Shown: positions 1 through 9,798, counted from the first letter of the stretch. The stretch: 64,000 nt of DNA from Rhizobium sp. GN54 (GCF_021026345.1 NZ_JAJNCZ010000014.1:35648-99647); one strand, 5' to 3'. Notes: generated by a model not told the origin, from the letters alone. Translations and numbers: made by a program.

Positions 1-188
1 AACGTGGTGCCCGCGCGGTTCAGCACCGTCTCCCAGCCGAGCGCACCGATCCAGCGATCGAGCGAGCCCTTGTCGATGCCCTCGGCCTTGTAGTCGTGGA
101 AACGGTAGGAGATGCTGCGGCCGTCCAGCCAGGTCCGTGCCTTCTTCATCGTGTCGCAGTTCTTGATGCCGTAGATCGTCACAGCCAT
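1..188 (-). CDS. ArsC/Spx-family reductase (YffB-like), partial
   Basis: Only the first 62 or so codons are inside the window; the gene runs off the left edge. The translation starts [18 protein letters not shown] and continues with a FHDYK segment and a [12 protein letters not shown] segment. This is the layout of the ArsC-like thioredoxin-fold family (YffB/Spx type), with a single Cys after the first beta strand (NCDT) and the typical L-N-x-x-G-T-T loop. Members resemble arsenate reductase, but most have no proven arsenate activity, so the function stays general. The start ATG is at 186-188. The family is recognised from motifs; the C-terminal half cannot be judged. Confidence 0.8.
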   Translation of the reverse strand, partial: MAVTIYGIKNCDTMKKARTWLDGRSISYRFHDYKAEGIDKGSLDRWIGALGWETVLNRAGTT

Positions 189-244
189 GACGTTTGTCCT
201 TTCGATTGCGGGTCTCGACCGGCCTGCCGGCGCGTCGGTGCTGC

Positions 245-1414
245 TCAGAGGCTCAGGAACTTCTCGACCACGTCATCGACCTCGGCGCTTTTCAACCCGG
301 CGATGTTGATGCGGGCCGAGCCGGGCATGTAGATCCCGTGGTCGTGGCGAAGCCGCAGCACGTCGGCCTCCTCGAAGGGCAGCAGCGAGAACATGCCTTC
401 CTGTTCCGCCATCGCCGTCAGCACCTGCCAGCGGCGCGACAGGCCGGCGGCCAGCTTCGTGCGGATCGAGGCGACCCGGCGGCGCATTGTCTCCAGTTCG
501 GCCATCCAGTCTGCCTTCAGCGCCTCGTCGCCGAGGATCTCGGAGACGATCGCCGCACCGTGGTCCGGCGGCATCGAATAGTTGGCGCGGGCGATGCTCG
601 CGAAATTGGTGCGGGCGGTTTGCGCCGCATCCGCCGAGGACGCCACCGCATAGACCGCGCCCGTGCGTTCGCGGTAGAGCCCGAAATTCTTGGAGCAGGA
701 AACGGCAACGAGCGCTTCCGGCACGGCGGCGAGCAACGTTCGCAGTCCCGCCGAATCCGCGTCCAGCCCCTTGCCGAACCCCTGATAGGCGCTGTCGACC
801 AGCGGGATCAGGCCACGCTCGGCAATCAGGGCCGAGATCGCCGCCCATTGCTCGGCGGACAGGACCCCGCCGCTCGGATTGTGGCAGCTCGCATGAAGGA
901 GCACCGCATCGCCGGCTTCGGCGCCCGCGAGCGCGTCCGTCATCTGCTCGAACAGGATCGCCTGCGAGGGGACGTCGAAGTAGGGGTGCGTTGCGATTGC
1001 AAGCCCGGCCGCCTTGAAGATGGCAGGGTGGTTCGGCCAGGTCGGAACGCCGAGCCAGATCCGCTTGACGCCCATGTGGACCAGCAGGTCGGCGGCGAGC
1101 CTGACGGCACCGGAACCGCCCGGCGTCTGGACGCCGGCGGTCGGGCGTTCCCGCCCGGCAGTGCCGGCAGCCAGTTCCCACAGGCGTTCGACGAAGACGG
1201 CGTCGCCCTCGGGGCCGACATAGGACTTGGTCGCCTGGTTCTCCAGAAGCCGCCGCTCCGCCGCCTTCACCGCCCGGAAGATCGGCGTCGCGCCCTGTTC
1301 GTCGCGGTAGACGCCGACGCCGAGGTCGACCTTGCCGGTCCGCGCGTCCGCACGGTAGAGGCCGATCAGGGCGAGCAAGGGATCGTCGGGCTGTCGGGTG
1401 AGCTTGTCGAACAT
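245..1414 (-). CDS. Aromatic amino acid / aspartate aminotransferase (class I, PLP)
   Basis: A 389-residue fold-type I aminotransferase, close to TyrB/TatA/AspC in length and motif order. It transfers the amino group from aromatic amino acids or aspartate to 2-oxoglutarate using PLP in the cytoplasm. Visible markers are [13 protein letters not shown] near residue 30, TPGGSGAVR near 97, HNPSG at 178-182, and the PLP lysine in [14 protein letters not shown] (Lys about 242). The reading frame stays open far upstream, but the ATG at 1414 has a strong AGGAGGAG ribosome site and matches the family N-terminus [14 protein letters not shown]. Substrate choice between Tyr/Phe and Asp cannot be settled from motifs. 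Confidence 0.92.
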   Translation of the reverse strand: MFDKLTRQPDDPLLALIGLYRADARTGKVDLGVGVYRDEQGATPIFRAVKAAERRLLENQATKSYVGPEGDAVFVERLWELAAGTAGRERPTAGVQTPGGSGAVRLAADLLVHMGVKRIWLGVPTWPNHPAIFKAAGLAIATHPYFDVPSQAILFEQMTDALAGAEAGDAVLLHASCHNPSGGVLSAEQWAAISALIAERGLIPLVDSAYQGFGKGLDADSAGLRTLLAAVPEALVAVSCSKNFGLYRERTGAVYAVASSADAAQTARTNFASIARANYSMPPDHGAAIVSEILGDEALKADWMAELETMRRRVASIRTKLAAGLSRRWQVLTAMAEQEGMFSLLPFEEADVLRLRHDHGIYMPGSARINIAGLKSAEVDDVVEKFLSL

Positions 1415-1523
1415 GGCGGCCTCCTCCTGGATCGTTGTCGACGCTGGTTTAGGGGAATTCGTGGGCGATTTCGAGCCCTGGTGCCGACTGTCGGCCCGGG
1501 CATGGTCGGAAACGTCGCATTCG

Positions 1524-1801
1524 GTCGGCTCGCTTGCCGGGTTGGCACCCATCCACGACAATCCGGGAACGGGATCGGCCGCGCCTTCATCCGCGGTGGC
1601 CGGGCCAATGCCCGACAGGCGATCTACATGCCGGCGCTTGTCGCGATACGCTTCAATCCGGAATTGAAGGCGAAATACCGCCAGCTCAAAGCCGCGGGCA
1701 AAGCACCCAAGGTCGCCATCACCGCCATCATGCGAAAGATTGTCGTCATCGCAAACGCACTCCTCAGGGATGGCAGAAAATGGGAAGCATCCATGGCTTG
1801 A
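1524..1801 (+). pseudogene. IS110-family transposase C-terminal remnant
   Basis: A decayed transposase end lies between two leftward/rightward genes. In one frame, from about 1524, it reads VGSLAGLAPIH. At about 1553-1556 the similarity jumps frame and continues RQSGNGIGRAFIRGGRA, then ends with YMPALVAIRFNPELK, KVAITAIMRK and a stop at 1801. This is the conserved C-terminal region of IS110/IS1111-type transposases (DEDD type, the part with the invariant serine). The N-terminal catalytic domain is absent and there is at least one frameshift, so it cannot be active. It marks an old insertion near the aminotransferase promoter. Confidence 0.8.
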
Positions 1802-1907
1802 CCAACACGGATACTCCAGGATTGGAACCAACCCTTCCGTGAAACGGTTGCAGGGCCGGAGCGTGTCGCTTACATTCGGCGCGCACAGCCGTGCGAGGGA
1901 AGGGTCT

Positions 1908-2762
1908 TTGAGAAAGCTGAACGAGAAGGTAAGTGCCGCCGCCTTGACGGCGATCCGCAACCGGCGCGGGCACCGGCCGTTCTCTGCCAACCGCGACGGC
2001 GGCGATACCGTCATCGCCTCCTACAATGTCCACAAGTGTGTCGGCGTCGACCGCAAATTCGACCCCGATCGCGTGGCGGAAGTCATTTCCGAGATCGATG
2101 CCGACGTGATCGCGATTCAGGAGGCCGACAAGCGCTTCGGCGACCGGTCTGGCCTGCTCGACCTCGTCTCGCTGGAGCGCGACTGCGGTCTCGTGCCGGT
2201 GCCGATCGCGACGCTGTCGTCCGGCAGCCACGGCTGGCACGGCAACATGCTGATGATCCGCAAGGGCACCGTGCAGAACGTCCGCCAGCTGAAGCTGCCG
2301 GGCGTCGAGCCGCGCGGCGCGCTCGTCGTCAATTTCGAGTTTCCCACCGGCAAGCTGCGCGTCGTCGCCGCCCATTTCGGCCTTCTCAAGCGCTCGCGGG
2401 AGTTGCAGGCCAAGGCGGTGCTGGCCTCGGTGGCGCAGGAGGAGGAGATGCCGACGGTGCTGATCGGCGACCTCAACGAATGGCGGGTCGGCCGCAAGTC
2501 CTCGCTCTCGCCGCTCTCGCCCGTGTTCGATCCGGTCGCCGGCGCCGTGCCGAGCTTTCCTTCCCGCTTCCCCGTGCTGGCGCTCGACCGGGTCCTCGGC
2601 CATCCCCACGATCTCGTCGCCGCGGTCGAGGTGCACGACAGCCCGCTTGCCCGCGTGGCCTCCGACCACCTGCCGATCAAGGCGCATATCGACCTGCAGG
2701 CGATCTGGGAGCGTTCCTATCGCCAATACGATCCGGCAAGGACCAAGGCGGTCTCGTCCTAA
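1908..2762 (+). CDS. Endonuclease/exonuclease/phosphatase (EEP) family hydrolase
   Basis: A metal-dependent phosphodiesterase of the EEP fold. Motifs in order are ASYNVHKC (first strand, metal Asn), AIQEAD (metal Glu), HFGLL, GDLNEW (GDxN) and SDHLPI (catalytic His). The substrate could be a nucleic acid, a phospholipid or a sugar phosphate; the neighbours do not decide it, although cardiolipin synthase follows in the opposite direction. The frame opens at 1740 in the tail of the IS110 remnant, so an inner start is preferred: TTG at 1908, preceded by GAGGGAAGGG, gives 284 residues. The start is uncertain. The end is fixed by the TAA at 2760. Confidence 0.85.
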   Translation: MRKLNEKVSAAALTAIRNRRGHRPFSANRDGGDTVIASYNVHKCVGVDRKFDPDRVAEVISEIDADVIAIQEADKRFGDRSGLLDLVSLERDCGLVPVPIATLSSGSHGWHGNMLMIRKGTVQNVRQLKLPGVEPRGALVVNFEFPTGKLRVVAAHFGLLKRSRELQAKAVLASVAQEEEMPTVLIGDLNEWRVGRKSSLSPLSPVFDPVAGAVPSFPSRFPVLALDRVLGHPHDLVAAVEVHDSPLARVASDHLPIKAHIDLQAIWERSYRQYDPARTKAVSS

Positions 2763-2827
2763 AGCACGTCGCGGTCTTTCAGATCCGCTCCCGCGCAAGG
2801 CCCGCTGCGCGAACGTCGCCGGCCCTT

Positions 2828-4291
2828 CTATAGATAGGGCGATCCGAGCCAGGTGATCCGCTCGATCAACCTGCGCGAGAACGGGCGGGCCCGAAGCGCC
2901 TGCAGTTCCACCGGCTCTGCCGTCTTCAGCGCGCGGCCGATCTTTTCCTCGAGCTGCGCGGCGAAAAAGGTGTCGAACACCTCGATGTCGATCTCGAAGT
3001 TCAGCCGCAGCGACCGCGGGTCGAGGTTCGACGAGCCGATATAGGACCAGACGCCGTCGACGACCGTGAGTTTGGAGTGGTTGAACGTTCCGCCCGCCCG
3101 CCAGATCCGGCAGCCCGACTTCAGCAACTGGTCGAACTGCGCGGTCATGGCTAGATCGACGAGCTTGAGGTTGTTGGCGCCGGGCACGACGATGTCGATA
3201 TGCACGCCGCGCCGCGCCGCGGTCGCAAGCGCGCTGATCAGGTCGCGCTCGGGCAGGAAATAGGGCGACATGATGCGGATATGGTTCTTGGCGATCGAGA
3301 TCGCCCCCATCAGCATGCGCTGGTTGGCCTCCAGGCTCCGGTCCGGCCCCGAGGCGACGGCACGTGCCAGGAGCGCCGTGTTCGGTGCGGCAGCCGGCGC
3401 CTCCAGTTGCCAGGCCTCCCCGTCGAGCACGCCCCCGCCCGAGAAGCGCCAGTCCTCGTAGGCGACGTGAAAGAGGTCGCCGACGACCGGCCCCGTCACG
3501 CGGAAATGCGTGTCCCGCGCGACGTTCCCGTCGGAAAACTCGCTCGTGAAGGCGGCGCGGATATTCATCCCGCCGGTAAAGGCGATGCTGCCGTCGACCA
3601 CGAGGATCTTGCGGTGCGTGCGCAGGTTGGCATAGGGCAGTCGCAGGCCCATGACGATGTTGCCGTTGAAGACGCGCGCGGAAACGCCGCCCTGGCGCAG
3701 CGTCTGCATGATGCTCGGCGTCGAATAGCGCGCCCCGACCGCGTCGATGAGCACATGCACCTCGACGCCACGCGCAACCGCGGCCGAAAGCGCCTCCGCA
3801 AGGCGCAGCCCCATGCCGTCGCGATCGAAGATGTAAGTTTCGAGCAGGATGCTGCGCCGGGCCCCGTGGATTGCCTCCAGCATGGCGGCATAGGCGGCAT
3901 CGCCGGTTTCCAGCATCACGATCGTGTTGCCGGACGTCATCGAGAACCGCGAGACGGTGTCGCCCAGGTGCTTCATCGCCGAAAGCGCGCCGCCGTAGCG
4001 GCTATGCACGAACTCGTCGGAGACGTCGTGATGCTCGGGATGGTGCCGCCCCTTCCTGGCGATCGTGCCGGCGCGCCGCAGCGTCAGCGTCTTGCGGCGG
4101 ATGCGGTTGATGCCGAAGACGTAGTAGAGCACCGCCCCGATGACCGGCGACAGCAGGATGACGCCGACCCAGCCGATCGCCGCCCGCACCTCCTCCTTGG
4201 TCATCGCGGCATGGATGGCAGCCGGCGTGCCGAGCACGATCGAAAGCACGACAAGCACATGTGGCCAGTAGTCGGAAAAGGTCTGCAGCAT
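2828..4291 (-). CDS. cls: Cardiolipin synthase (phospholipase D superfamily)
   Basis: A membrane phospholipid synthase that joins phosphatidylglycerol units to form cardiolipin at the inner membrane. The 487-residue protein has two N-terminal membrane segments (around residues 5-25 and 38-60) followed by two HKD active sites: HRKILVVDG in the middle and HSKLTVVDG near the end, the latter continuing as SSNLDPRSL. This is the bacterial ClsA layout and length. An upstream GTG (4309) also keeps frame, but the ATG at 4291 has GGAAG at good spacing and puts the first membrane helix near the N-terminus. A 7-bp perfect inverted repeat lies 30 bp upstream. Confidence 0.95.
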   Translation of the reverse strand: MLQTFSDYWPHVLVVLSIVLGTPAAIHAAMTKEEVRAAIGWVGVILLSPVIGAVLYYVFGINRIRRKTLTLRRAGTIARKGRHHPEHHDVSDEFVHSRYGGALSAMKHLGDTVSRFSMTSGNTIVMLETGDAAYAAMLEAIHGARRSILLETYIFDRDGMGLRLAEALSAAVARGVEVHVLIDAVGARYSTPSIMQTLRQGGVSARVFNGNIVMGLRLPYANLRTHRKILVVDGSIAFTGGMNIRAAFTSEFSDGNVARDTHFRVTGPVVGDLFHVAYEDWRFSGGGVLDGEAWQLEAPAAAPNTALLARAVASGPDRSLEANQRMLMGAISIAKNHIRIMSPYFLPERDLISALATAARRGVHIDIVVPGANNLKLVDLAMTAQFDQLLKSGCRIWRAGGTFNHSKLTVVDGVWSYIGSSNLDPRSLRLNFEIDIEVFDTFFAAQLEEKIGRALKTAEPVELQALRARPFSRRLIERITWLGSPYL

Positions 4292-4320
4292 GCCGCTTCC
4301 GTCGAGCACCCCTTGATCGT

Positions 4321-4339
4321 TGAACGGGAATTCCGTTCA
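4321..4339. promoter_or_regulatory. Inverted repeat upstream of cls
   Basis: TGAACGG-GAATT-CCGTTCA is a perfect 7-bp inverted repeat with a 5-bp centre, ending 30 bp before the chosen cls start. Size and position would suit a dimeric repressor or activator site. No known regulator motif was recognised, so the role is inferred from position only. Confidence 0.3.
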
Positions 4340-4447
4340 CCTTAGCGCATATCCCGCAGAACGAGTATGGGTATTCGGACGGATTGCACGCAGATTCAAG
4401 GCTTTACTTGTGCTGGAGGGAGCACCGGCCGCCTGCGTCGGCGCGGG

Positions 4448-4477
4448 CGGCATCCCGCCCTGCGGGGCGGGATGCCG
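4448..4477 (-). terminator. GC-rich hairpin after the M14 deacylase gene
   Basis: A perfect 13-bp stem (CGGCATCCCGCCC pairing with GGGCGGGATGCCG) with a TGCG loop starts 7 bp beyond the stop codon of the leftward gene ending at 4485. There is no T-run after it in the leftward direction, so it may act as an RNA 3'-end stabiliser rather than a classical intrinsic terminator. Confidence 0.45.
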
Positions 4478-4484
4478 GACCCGG

Positions 4485-5543
4485 TCAATCCTCCAGCGTG
4501 CCGGGCGCGCGGTCGGTCCGGATCCGGTCCTCGCAGACGATCTTCATCAGATCGTCGCCGCGGCGGACGAACCGGTCCGAGGTGCGGGTGGCAATCAGCC
4601 CGGCCCGTTCGGTGCGTATCTGGTAAGTCCCGTCGGCAAGTCCCGGCCGGGTGATGATCGTCGCCAGCAATTCGCCGGCTTCCACCATGTCGCCGATATC
4701 CCTGTGAAACAGCACCGTCCCCGGCTCCAGCGCCCGCACCATGTCGATGTTGTCGAGCGGAACCGCGGGGCCGGTGAATTCCGGCACCTGCGCCCCGGCA
4801 CCGCGAACCACGCCGCGGGCCGCCAGAAAGCGGAACAGACCGTCCGCATCCGCCCTGGCTGTCTCCGGATGGACGTCCCGCCGCCCGCGCAATTCGACGG
4901 TGACGGCAAGCCTGCCCGGCACCTTGGCGGGCTGGCCGCCGTCCTGGCGCTTGAAGGCATGGCCGACCGCCTCCTCGAAGGCGGTGCTCTCGCCGTCCGA
5001 GAGGAACACCGCCTGCATCGACAGGGCGGCGGCGAGATCGGCAGCTTCCGGCCAGAATGCCTCGTCGATATAGGCATACTGGACGGATTCGTCGTCGCAA
5101 TGCAGGTCCAGCACCAGTTCGGCGCCGAGCGCCATGTGCAGCAGCGTCCGCTTCAGTCGCTTCACGGCCGTTTCCCGGTCGAGACCGGCCAGAAGATCGT
5201 TCCGCTCTGCCAGCGTGACCAGTGGAAAGTCGCGGTTGAAGTTCGTGCGCGAGGCGAGATCGAAGCGGCCCTGCATCTCGCCGAAATGGGCCTGCGCGGC
5301 GCCGATCGGATTGGCCTGCGGAACGATCGTCACGTCGCCGGCGAGCGCCCCCTCGGCCTCCGCCTTCCGCAACCTGTCGCAGAGGAAATGCAGCACGGCT
5401 GTGCCCGGCAACTCGTTCGCATGCAGCGCCGCCTGCAGGTAGACCCTGGGTGCCGTCTCCGTATCGCCGCGAAAGCGCAGCACGGGCAGCCGCCATTCGA
5501 CGCCGGGCGTATCCCCGGCAATGGTGATCTCCGATTGCTCCAT
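4485..5543 (-). CDS. Succinylglutamate desuccinylase/aspartoacylase-family protein (M14-like)
   Basis: A 352-residue zinc hydrolase of the AstE/AspA family, which removes acyl groups from N-acyl amino acids. Zinc ligands are visible as HANE (HxxE) near residue 42 and in DLHCDD near 155, and NFNRDFP fits the family substrate-loop motif. The C-terminal third looks like the beta-rich domain seen in these proteins. The frame extends upstream to 5687, but the ATG at 5543 has GAGGA at the right spacing. The true substrate cannot be read from sequence; no arginine-catabolism (ast) genes are adjacent, so a direct astE assignment is not supported. Confidence 0.85.
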   Translation of the reverse strand: MEQSEITIAGDTPGVEWRLPVLRFRGDTETAPRVYLQAALHANELPGTAVLHFLCDRLRKAEAEGALAGDVTIVPQANPIGAAQAHFGEMQGRFDLASRTNFNRDFPLVTLAERNDLLAGLDRETAVKRLKRTLLHMALGAELVLDLHCDDESVQYAYIDEAFWPEAADLAAALSMQAVFLSDGESTAFEEAVGHAFKRQDGGQPAKVPGRLAVTVELRGRRDVHPETARADADGLFRFLAARGVVRGAGAQVPEFTGPAVPLDNIDMVRALEPGTVLFHRDIGDMVEAGELLATIITRPGLADGTYQIRTERAGLIATRTSDRFVRRGDDLMKIVCEDRIRTDRAPGTLED

Positions 5544-5701
5544 CTCGTGTCCTCGCCGTTTCTCCACTGACGGCGGTTTATGCGGATTGCGCACGATCGG
5601 TGCAACCCCGCAATTGCGGCAGGGCCGGCGGAAAACGGGTTGAAATTCGCTCCGGGAAACCCGATTCTGAGGGTGCCCGAATGGCAACGGGAGGCTGCGC
5701 C

Positions 5702-6259
5702 ATGGCAGGTTCGTCCAGCTATCTGATCTTCGAGACCGCGGGCGGCCCCTGCGGGATCGCCTGGAACGCTGCGGGTGTCACGCGCTTCCAGCTTCCCGGC
5801 GAGGATGCCGAAACCACCCGTCGCCTGCTGTTGCGACGCGCAGCCGGCGCTGTGCCCGGTGAGCCGTCGCAGTTCGTGGCCGCAGCGGTGCAGGCCGTCA
5901 AACGCTATTTTGCCGGCGAGCCGGCGGACTTTTCCACCGTGCCCCTCGACCTTTCCGGACAGGACGATTTCTTCAAGGCGGTCTACGCCGCCGCGCGCAA
6001 GGTCCCCTGGGGGCGGACCACCACCTATGGCGCGCTCGCCCGCGAACTCGGCGCAGGCCCGGAGGCGGCGCGCGATGTCGGCCAGGCCATGGCGAAGAAC
6101 CCGGTCGCCCTGATCATCCCCTGTCACCGGGTGCTGGCGGCCGGTGGCAAGGTGGGCGGCTTTTCAGCCCCCGGCGGCGCGACGTCCAAGGTGCGGATGC
6201 TGGCCCTGGAAGGTATCTCCTTCGCTCCGCCGCCGGCCCAGCAGTCCTTCGGGTTCTGA
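5702..6259 (+). CDS. ogt: Methylated-DNA--protein-cysteine S-methyltransferase
   Basis: A suicide DNA repair protein that moves alkyl groups from O6-alkylguanine to its own cysteine. The 185-residue product has the acceptor motif PCHRV preceded by NPVALII and followed by GGFSAPGG. Upstream, VPWGRTTTYGALA and GQAMAKNP form the DNA-binding helix-turn-helix wing. The length fits Ogt rather than the larger Ada fusion. The start was chosen at ATG 5702 because GGGAGG lies 7 bp ahead; an in-frame ATG 21 bp earlier is possible. It is divergent from the M14 gene across about 160 bp. Confidence 0.93.
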   Translation: MAGSSSYLIFETAGGPCGIAWNAAGVTRFQLPGEDAETTRRLLLRRAAGAVPGEPSQFVAAAVQAVKRYFAGEPADFSTVPLDLSGQDDFFKAVYAAARKVPWGRTTTYGALARELGAGPEAARDVGQAMAKNPVALIIPCHRVLAAGGKVGGFSAPGGATSKVRMLALEGISFAPPPAQQSFGF

Positions 6260-6370
6260 CGGCGCAAAGGTCGCTGTCTGGAAGAATAGCCATCCGGCCC
6301 CGCACTCAACGGGCTCGCATCTGGAAAGGGGATGACGAAACTCGACAGGGTCTCGTCATCCCAGCCCGGA

Positions 6371-7024
6371 TCAGCCTTGGCTGGTCGGCACCGGCGTGTT
6401 GAGCAATTGCTGCTCCCACAGGAACGCGATGCCGCTGCCGGCCATATGCTCCTTGAGGATATCGACGAATGCGGCGCCGGTCTTGGTCCGCGCATGGTCG
6501 CGCTGCCATTCGGATGCCAGCGCCAGCCACGTCATCATGTTGCAGCCGGCTGCGATCATGCGCTGGATCGCCACCTGATGGGCTTCGACCGACACGCCGC
6601 CGCAGGCATCCGTGATCACCGTCACGTCCCAGCCTTCGCCGGCAGCCTGGATCGCCGGCATCGCGACGCAGATCTCCGTATAGAGGCCTGCGATGATCAG
6701 CTGCTTGCGGCCCGTCGCCTTGACGACATCGACGACCTTCTGGTCTTCCCAGGTGTTGATGAAGGTCCGGTCGATGACTTCCTGGCCCGGGAAGACATCG
6801 GTGATCTGCGGGAAGATGAGGCCGCCCCGGTCGGCGATCACGCTGGTCAGGATGGTCGGTACGTCAAAGGCCTTGGCGGCCTTCGCCAGAGCCGCCGCAT
6901 TGTTGACCGCCATATGCGGGTCGTGGCTGTTCAGGTTCGTGAGCTGGAAAGGCTGGTGGTCGATCAGGACCAGGACCGAGTCTTCGGGACGAAGAAGCGA
7001 AGCGAGACCGTTGCGAAAAGTCAT
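6371..7024 (-). CDS. Isochorismatase-family cysteine hydrolase (YcaC-like)
   Basis: A 217-residue cysteine hydrolase of the isochorismatase/nicotinamidase fold. Catalytic elements are LIDHQ (Asp) near residue 22, a Lys in the central segment, and Cys in YTEICVAM near 120, followed by VTDACGG. The motif and length resemble YcaC-type hydrolases, whose substrate is unknown, more than PncA. ATG at 7024 was chosen over an upstream in-frame TTG. A LysR regulator is transcribed divergently from the shared 154-bp gap, the usual arrangement for a regulator and its target, so this gene is its likely target (inference). Confidence 0.88.
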   Translation of the reverse strand: MTFRNGLASLLRPEDSVLVLIDHQPFQLTNLNSHDPHMAVNNAAALAKAAKAFDVPTILTSVIADRGGLIFPQITDVFPGQEVIDRTFINTWEDQKVVDVVKATGRKQLIIAGLYTEICVAMPAIQAAGEGWDVTVITDACGGVSVEAHQVAIQRMIAAGCNMMTWLALASEWQRDHARTKTGAAFVDILKEHMAGSGIAFLWEQQLLNTPVPTSQG

Positions 7025-7178
7025 TGTCAAATCCCTATGCTACCGTTTCGGGTGAGGTTGGTCGTGCGGGGAGACATGCGCCGACTGCGACGCTGCCGGG
7101 GCCGACATTGTCATTCCCGCCAAAGATGCGGTACCGGTCTTGGGTGCTACGCTGTGTCGCAAAACGAGGAACGCTGAT

Positions 7179-8072
7179 TTGGATATCGAAGAGCTGCGGA
7201 CATTCGTGGAGGTTGCCGATGCCGGGGGCGTTTCCCCCGCTGCGCGCCGGCTCGGCGTCTCCAAGTCGATCGTCAGCCGGAGGCTTGCCCGGCTTGAAGC
7301 GGAACTCGGCGTCCAGCTTCTGGCGCGAACCACCCGCGGCGCCGCTCTGACGGAGGCAGGGATCCTGTTCCGCGACCATGCGGCCAGGGCCTTCGCCGAG
7401 ATCGATGTGGCCCGGGAAATGATCCTGCCCGCCGGCGAGCTTCGTGGCCGCTTGCGCGTAGCCGTGCCGCTTTCCTTCGGGCTGACGCACTTCGCGCCCA
7501 TGCTCGCGGAAATGGCGCGACGCCACCCGCAGCTCCACATCCATGCCGATTACAGCGACCGTTTCGTCGACCTCGTCACGGAGGGTTTCGATTGTGCGAT
7601 CCGGCTCGGCCACCTCCAGGACTCGAACCTGATCGCAAGACGCGTCGGGCCGATCTACGGAAGGCTCGTCGCAAGCCCGCTCTATATCGAAGCGCACGGT
7701 TCACCCGAGACGCCGGAGGAACTCGCCGCCCATCAGGCGCTCATGCAGGGAACGGAATCCTGGCAGCTGACCGATGGCGACAAGGTCGTCACGGTTCATC
7801 CGCGGGGGCGCTTCAAGGCTGACAACGGCACGGCTCTCGTCGCAGCCGCGGTGGCAGGCCTCGGCATCGCCTATCTTCCCGATTGGCTCACCCGCGAACA
7901 TCGGGCCTCCGGCGCGCTTGTGCCGGTCATGACGCGCCATCCGCCGCCTTTGGCAGGCGTCTATGTCGTCCGCCCGCCGGGGCAGCATCCTGCACGGAAG
8001 GTGCGGGTGCTCACAGAGTTGCTGGTCGAGTTTTGCGAACCGCCTTCTGACCTTGCACGTGCCACCCGCTGA
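7179..8072 (+). CDS. LysR-family transcriptional regulator
   Basis: A 297-residue LTTR. The N-terminal winged helix-turn-helix is clear (RTFVEVADAGGVSPAARRLGVSKSIVSRRLARLE, residues 5-40), and the rest is a periplasmic-binding-like effector domain containing GFDCAIRLG and AAAVAGLGIAYLPDW. The start is taken as TTG at 7179, giving LDIEELRTF with GAGGA 8 bp upstream; the frame has no better ATG. It is divergent from the isochorismatase-like gene. The effector cannot be predicted. Confidence 0.92.
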   Translation: MDIEELRTFVEVADAGGVSPAARRLGVSKSIVSRRLARLEAELGVQLLARTTRGAALTEAGILFRDHAARAFAEIDVAREMILPAGELRGRLRVAVPLSFGLTHFAPMLAEMARRHPQLHIHADYSDRFVDLVTEGFDCAIRLGHLQDSNLIARRVGPIYGRLVASPLYIEAHGSPETPEELAAHQALMQGTESWQLTDGDKVVTVHPRGRFKADNGTALVAAAVAGLGIAYLPDWLTREHRASGALVPVMTRHPPPLAGVYVVRPPGQHPARKVRVLTELLVEFCEPPSDLARATR

Positions 8073-8144
8073 AGTCGGAAGGGTGCTTGCCGGGCCCCCA
8101 GCGAAAACGCAACGGCGGATCCGCCGACCGCCGCCGGCTCCCGC

Positions 8145-9722
8145 TCACTCCCACTCGATGGTGCCGGGCGGCTTGCTCGTCACGTCGTAGACGACGCGGT
8201 TGATGCCGCGGACTTCGTTGATGATGCGGGTGGCGGTGCGGCCGAGGAAGGCCATGTCGTAGGGATAGAAATCCGCTGTCATGCCGTCGACCGACGTGAC
8301 CGCGCGCAGCGCGCAGACGAAGTCGTAGGTGCGGTAGTCGCCCATGACGCCGACCGTCTGGACCGGGAGCAGCACCGCAAAGGCCTGCCAGATCGTATCG
8401 TAGAGGCCCGCCTTGCGGATTTCGTCCAGATAGATCGCATCCGCCTTGCGCAGGATGTCGAGCTTCTCGCGGGTGACGGCGCCGGGGCAGCGGATGGCGA
8501 GGCCCGGGCCCGGGAAGGGATGGCGGCCGATGAAGCTCTCCGGCAGGCCGAGCTCGCGACCGAGCGCGCGCACTTCGTCCTTGAACAGTTCGCGCAAGGG
8601 CTCGACGAGCTTCATGTTCATGCGCTCGGGCAGGCCGCCGACATTGTGGTGGCTCTTGATCGTCACGGACGGGCCGCCGGAGAAGGATACGCTCTCGATG
8701 ACGTCGGGATAGAGCGTGCCCTGCGCCAGGAATTTCGGCACGCCCTTGCCGTCGGCTGCGATCTTGCCGGCCTCGGCCTCGAACACTTCGATGAACAGGC
8801 GGCCGATTGTCTTGCGCTTGACTTCCGGGTCGCTGACGCCGGCAAGCTCGGTGAGGAACAGGTCGGAGGCGTCCACGTGCACCAGCGGGATATTGTAGTG
8901 GTCGCGGAACATGCCGACGACCTGCTCGCTCTCGCCCATCCGCATCAGGCCGTGGTCGACGTAGATGCAGGTCAGCTGGTCGCCGATCGCCTCATGGATC
9001 AGCACGGCTGCGACGGAGCTGTCGACGCCGCCGGACAGGCCGCAGATCACGCGTTCGCTGCCCACCTGTTCCCTGATCTTGCGGATCATCTCGGCCCGGT
9101 AGGCGGCCATCGTCCAGTCGGACTTCAGCCCGACGATCTTGTGCACGAAATTGGCGAGCAGCTTGGCGCCGTCCGGCGTGTGCATCACTTCCGGATGGAA
9201 CATCGTCGTGTAGTAGCGGCGACCCTCGTGCACGGCGATCGCACAGGGCGCGTTCTCGGAGGTGGCGACGACCTCGAAGCCTTCGGGAAGCTGCGTGACG
9301 CGGTCGCCATGGCTCATCCAGACGGGATAGCGTTCGCCGACGGTCCAGAAACCGTCGAACAGTGGGCTCGCTTTCCTGATCTCGACGTCGGCGCGGCCGA
9401 ACTCGGCCGCATGGCCGCCCTCGACGACGCCGCCGAGCTGCGTTGCCAGCGTCTGCTGGCCGTAGCAGATGCCGAGGATCGGCACGCCCGCATCGAACAC
9501 CGCCTGCGGGGCGCGGGGGCTGCCTTCGGTCGTGACCGAGGCCGGCCCGCCGGAGAAGATCACGCCCTTCGGCTGCATCTTGTCGAAAGCAGCAGCCGCG
9601 CTCTGGAAGGGATGGATTTCGCAGTAGACGCCGGATTCGCGGATGCGCCGCGCGATCAGCTGCGTCACCTGGCTGCCGAAATCGATGATGAGAATGCTGT
9701 CGGGATGAGCTGTCTGGGTCAT
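8145..9722 (-). CDS. guaA: GMP synthase (glutamine-hydrolysing)
   Basis: Converts XMP to GMP using glutamine and ATP, the last step of guanine nucleotide synthesis. All three parts are visible in 525 residues: an N-terminal class I amidotransferase ([17 protein letters not shown] at the start, nucleophile in [13 protein letters not shown] later), the ATP pyrophosphatase with the PP-loop SGGVDSS near residue 230, and the C-terminal dimerisation domain ending KPPGTIEWE. Length and ends match the family. It is the last gene of a leftward stretch and faces the LysR gene. Confidence 0.98.
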   Translation of the reverse strand: MTQTAHPDSILIIDFGSQVTQLIARRIRESGVYCEIHPFQSAAAAFDKMQPKGVIFSGGPASVTTEGSPRAPQAVFDAGVPILGICYGQQTLATQLGGVVEGGHAAEFGRADVEIRKASPLFDGFWTVGERYPVWMSHGDRVTQLPEGFEVVATSENAPCAIAVHEGRRYYTTMFHPEVMHTPDGAKLLANFVHKIVGLKSDWTMAAYRAEMIRKIREQVGSERVICGLSGGVDSSVAAVLIHEAIGDQLTCIYVDHGLMRMGESEQVVGMFRDHYNIPLVHVDASDLFLTELAGVSDPEVKRKTIGRLFIEVFEAEAGKIAADGKGVPKFLAQGTLYPDVIESVSFSGGPSVTIKSHHNVGGLPERMNMKLVEPLRELFKDEVRALGRELGLPESFIGRHPFPGPGLAIRCPGAVTREKLDILRKADAIYLDEIRKAGLYDTIWQAFAVLLPVQTVGVMGDYRTYDFVCALRAVTSVDGMTADFYPYDMAFLGRTATRIINEVRGINRVVYDVTSKPPGTIEWE

Positions 9723-9798
9723 GGCGAGCCTTTAATGAAATTTGCCGCAGGGCGCAACGGGGTCCGGCGCAATCGGTCAATATCAGTGCAGGTTGGTT

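Noticed and set aside
194..1801. Long rightward frame opposite the aminotransferase
   Set aside because: It is an antisense shadow of a GC-rich gene; only its last part (after 1556) has real similarity, to an IS110 transposase end.
4485..5543. Direct astE assignment for the M14-like enzyme
   Set aside because: No ast pathway genes are adjacent and the family contains many enzymes with other substrates.
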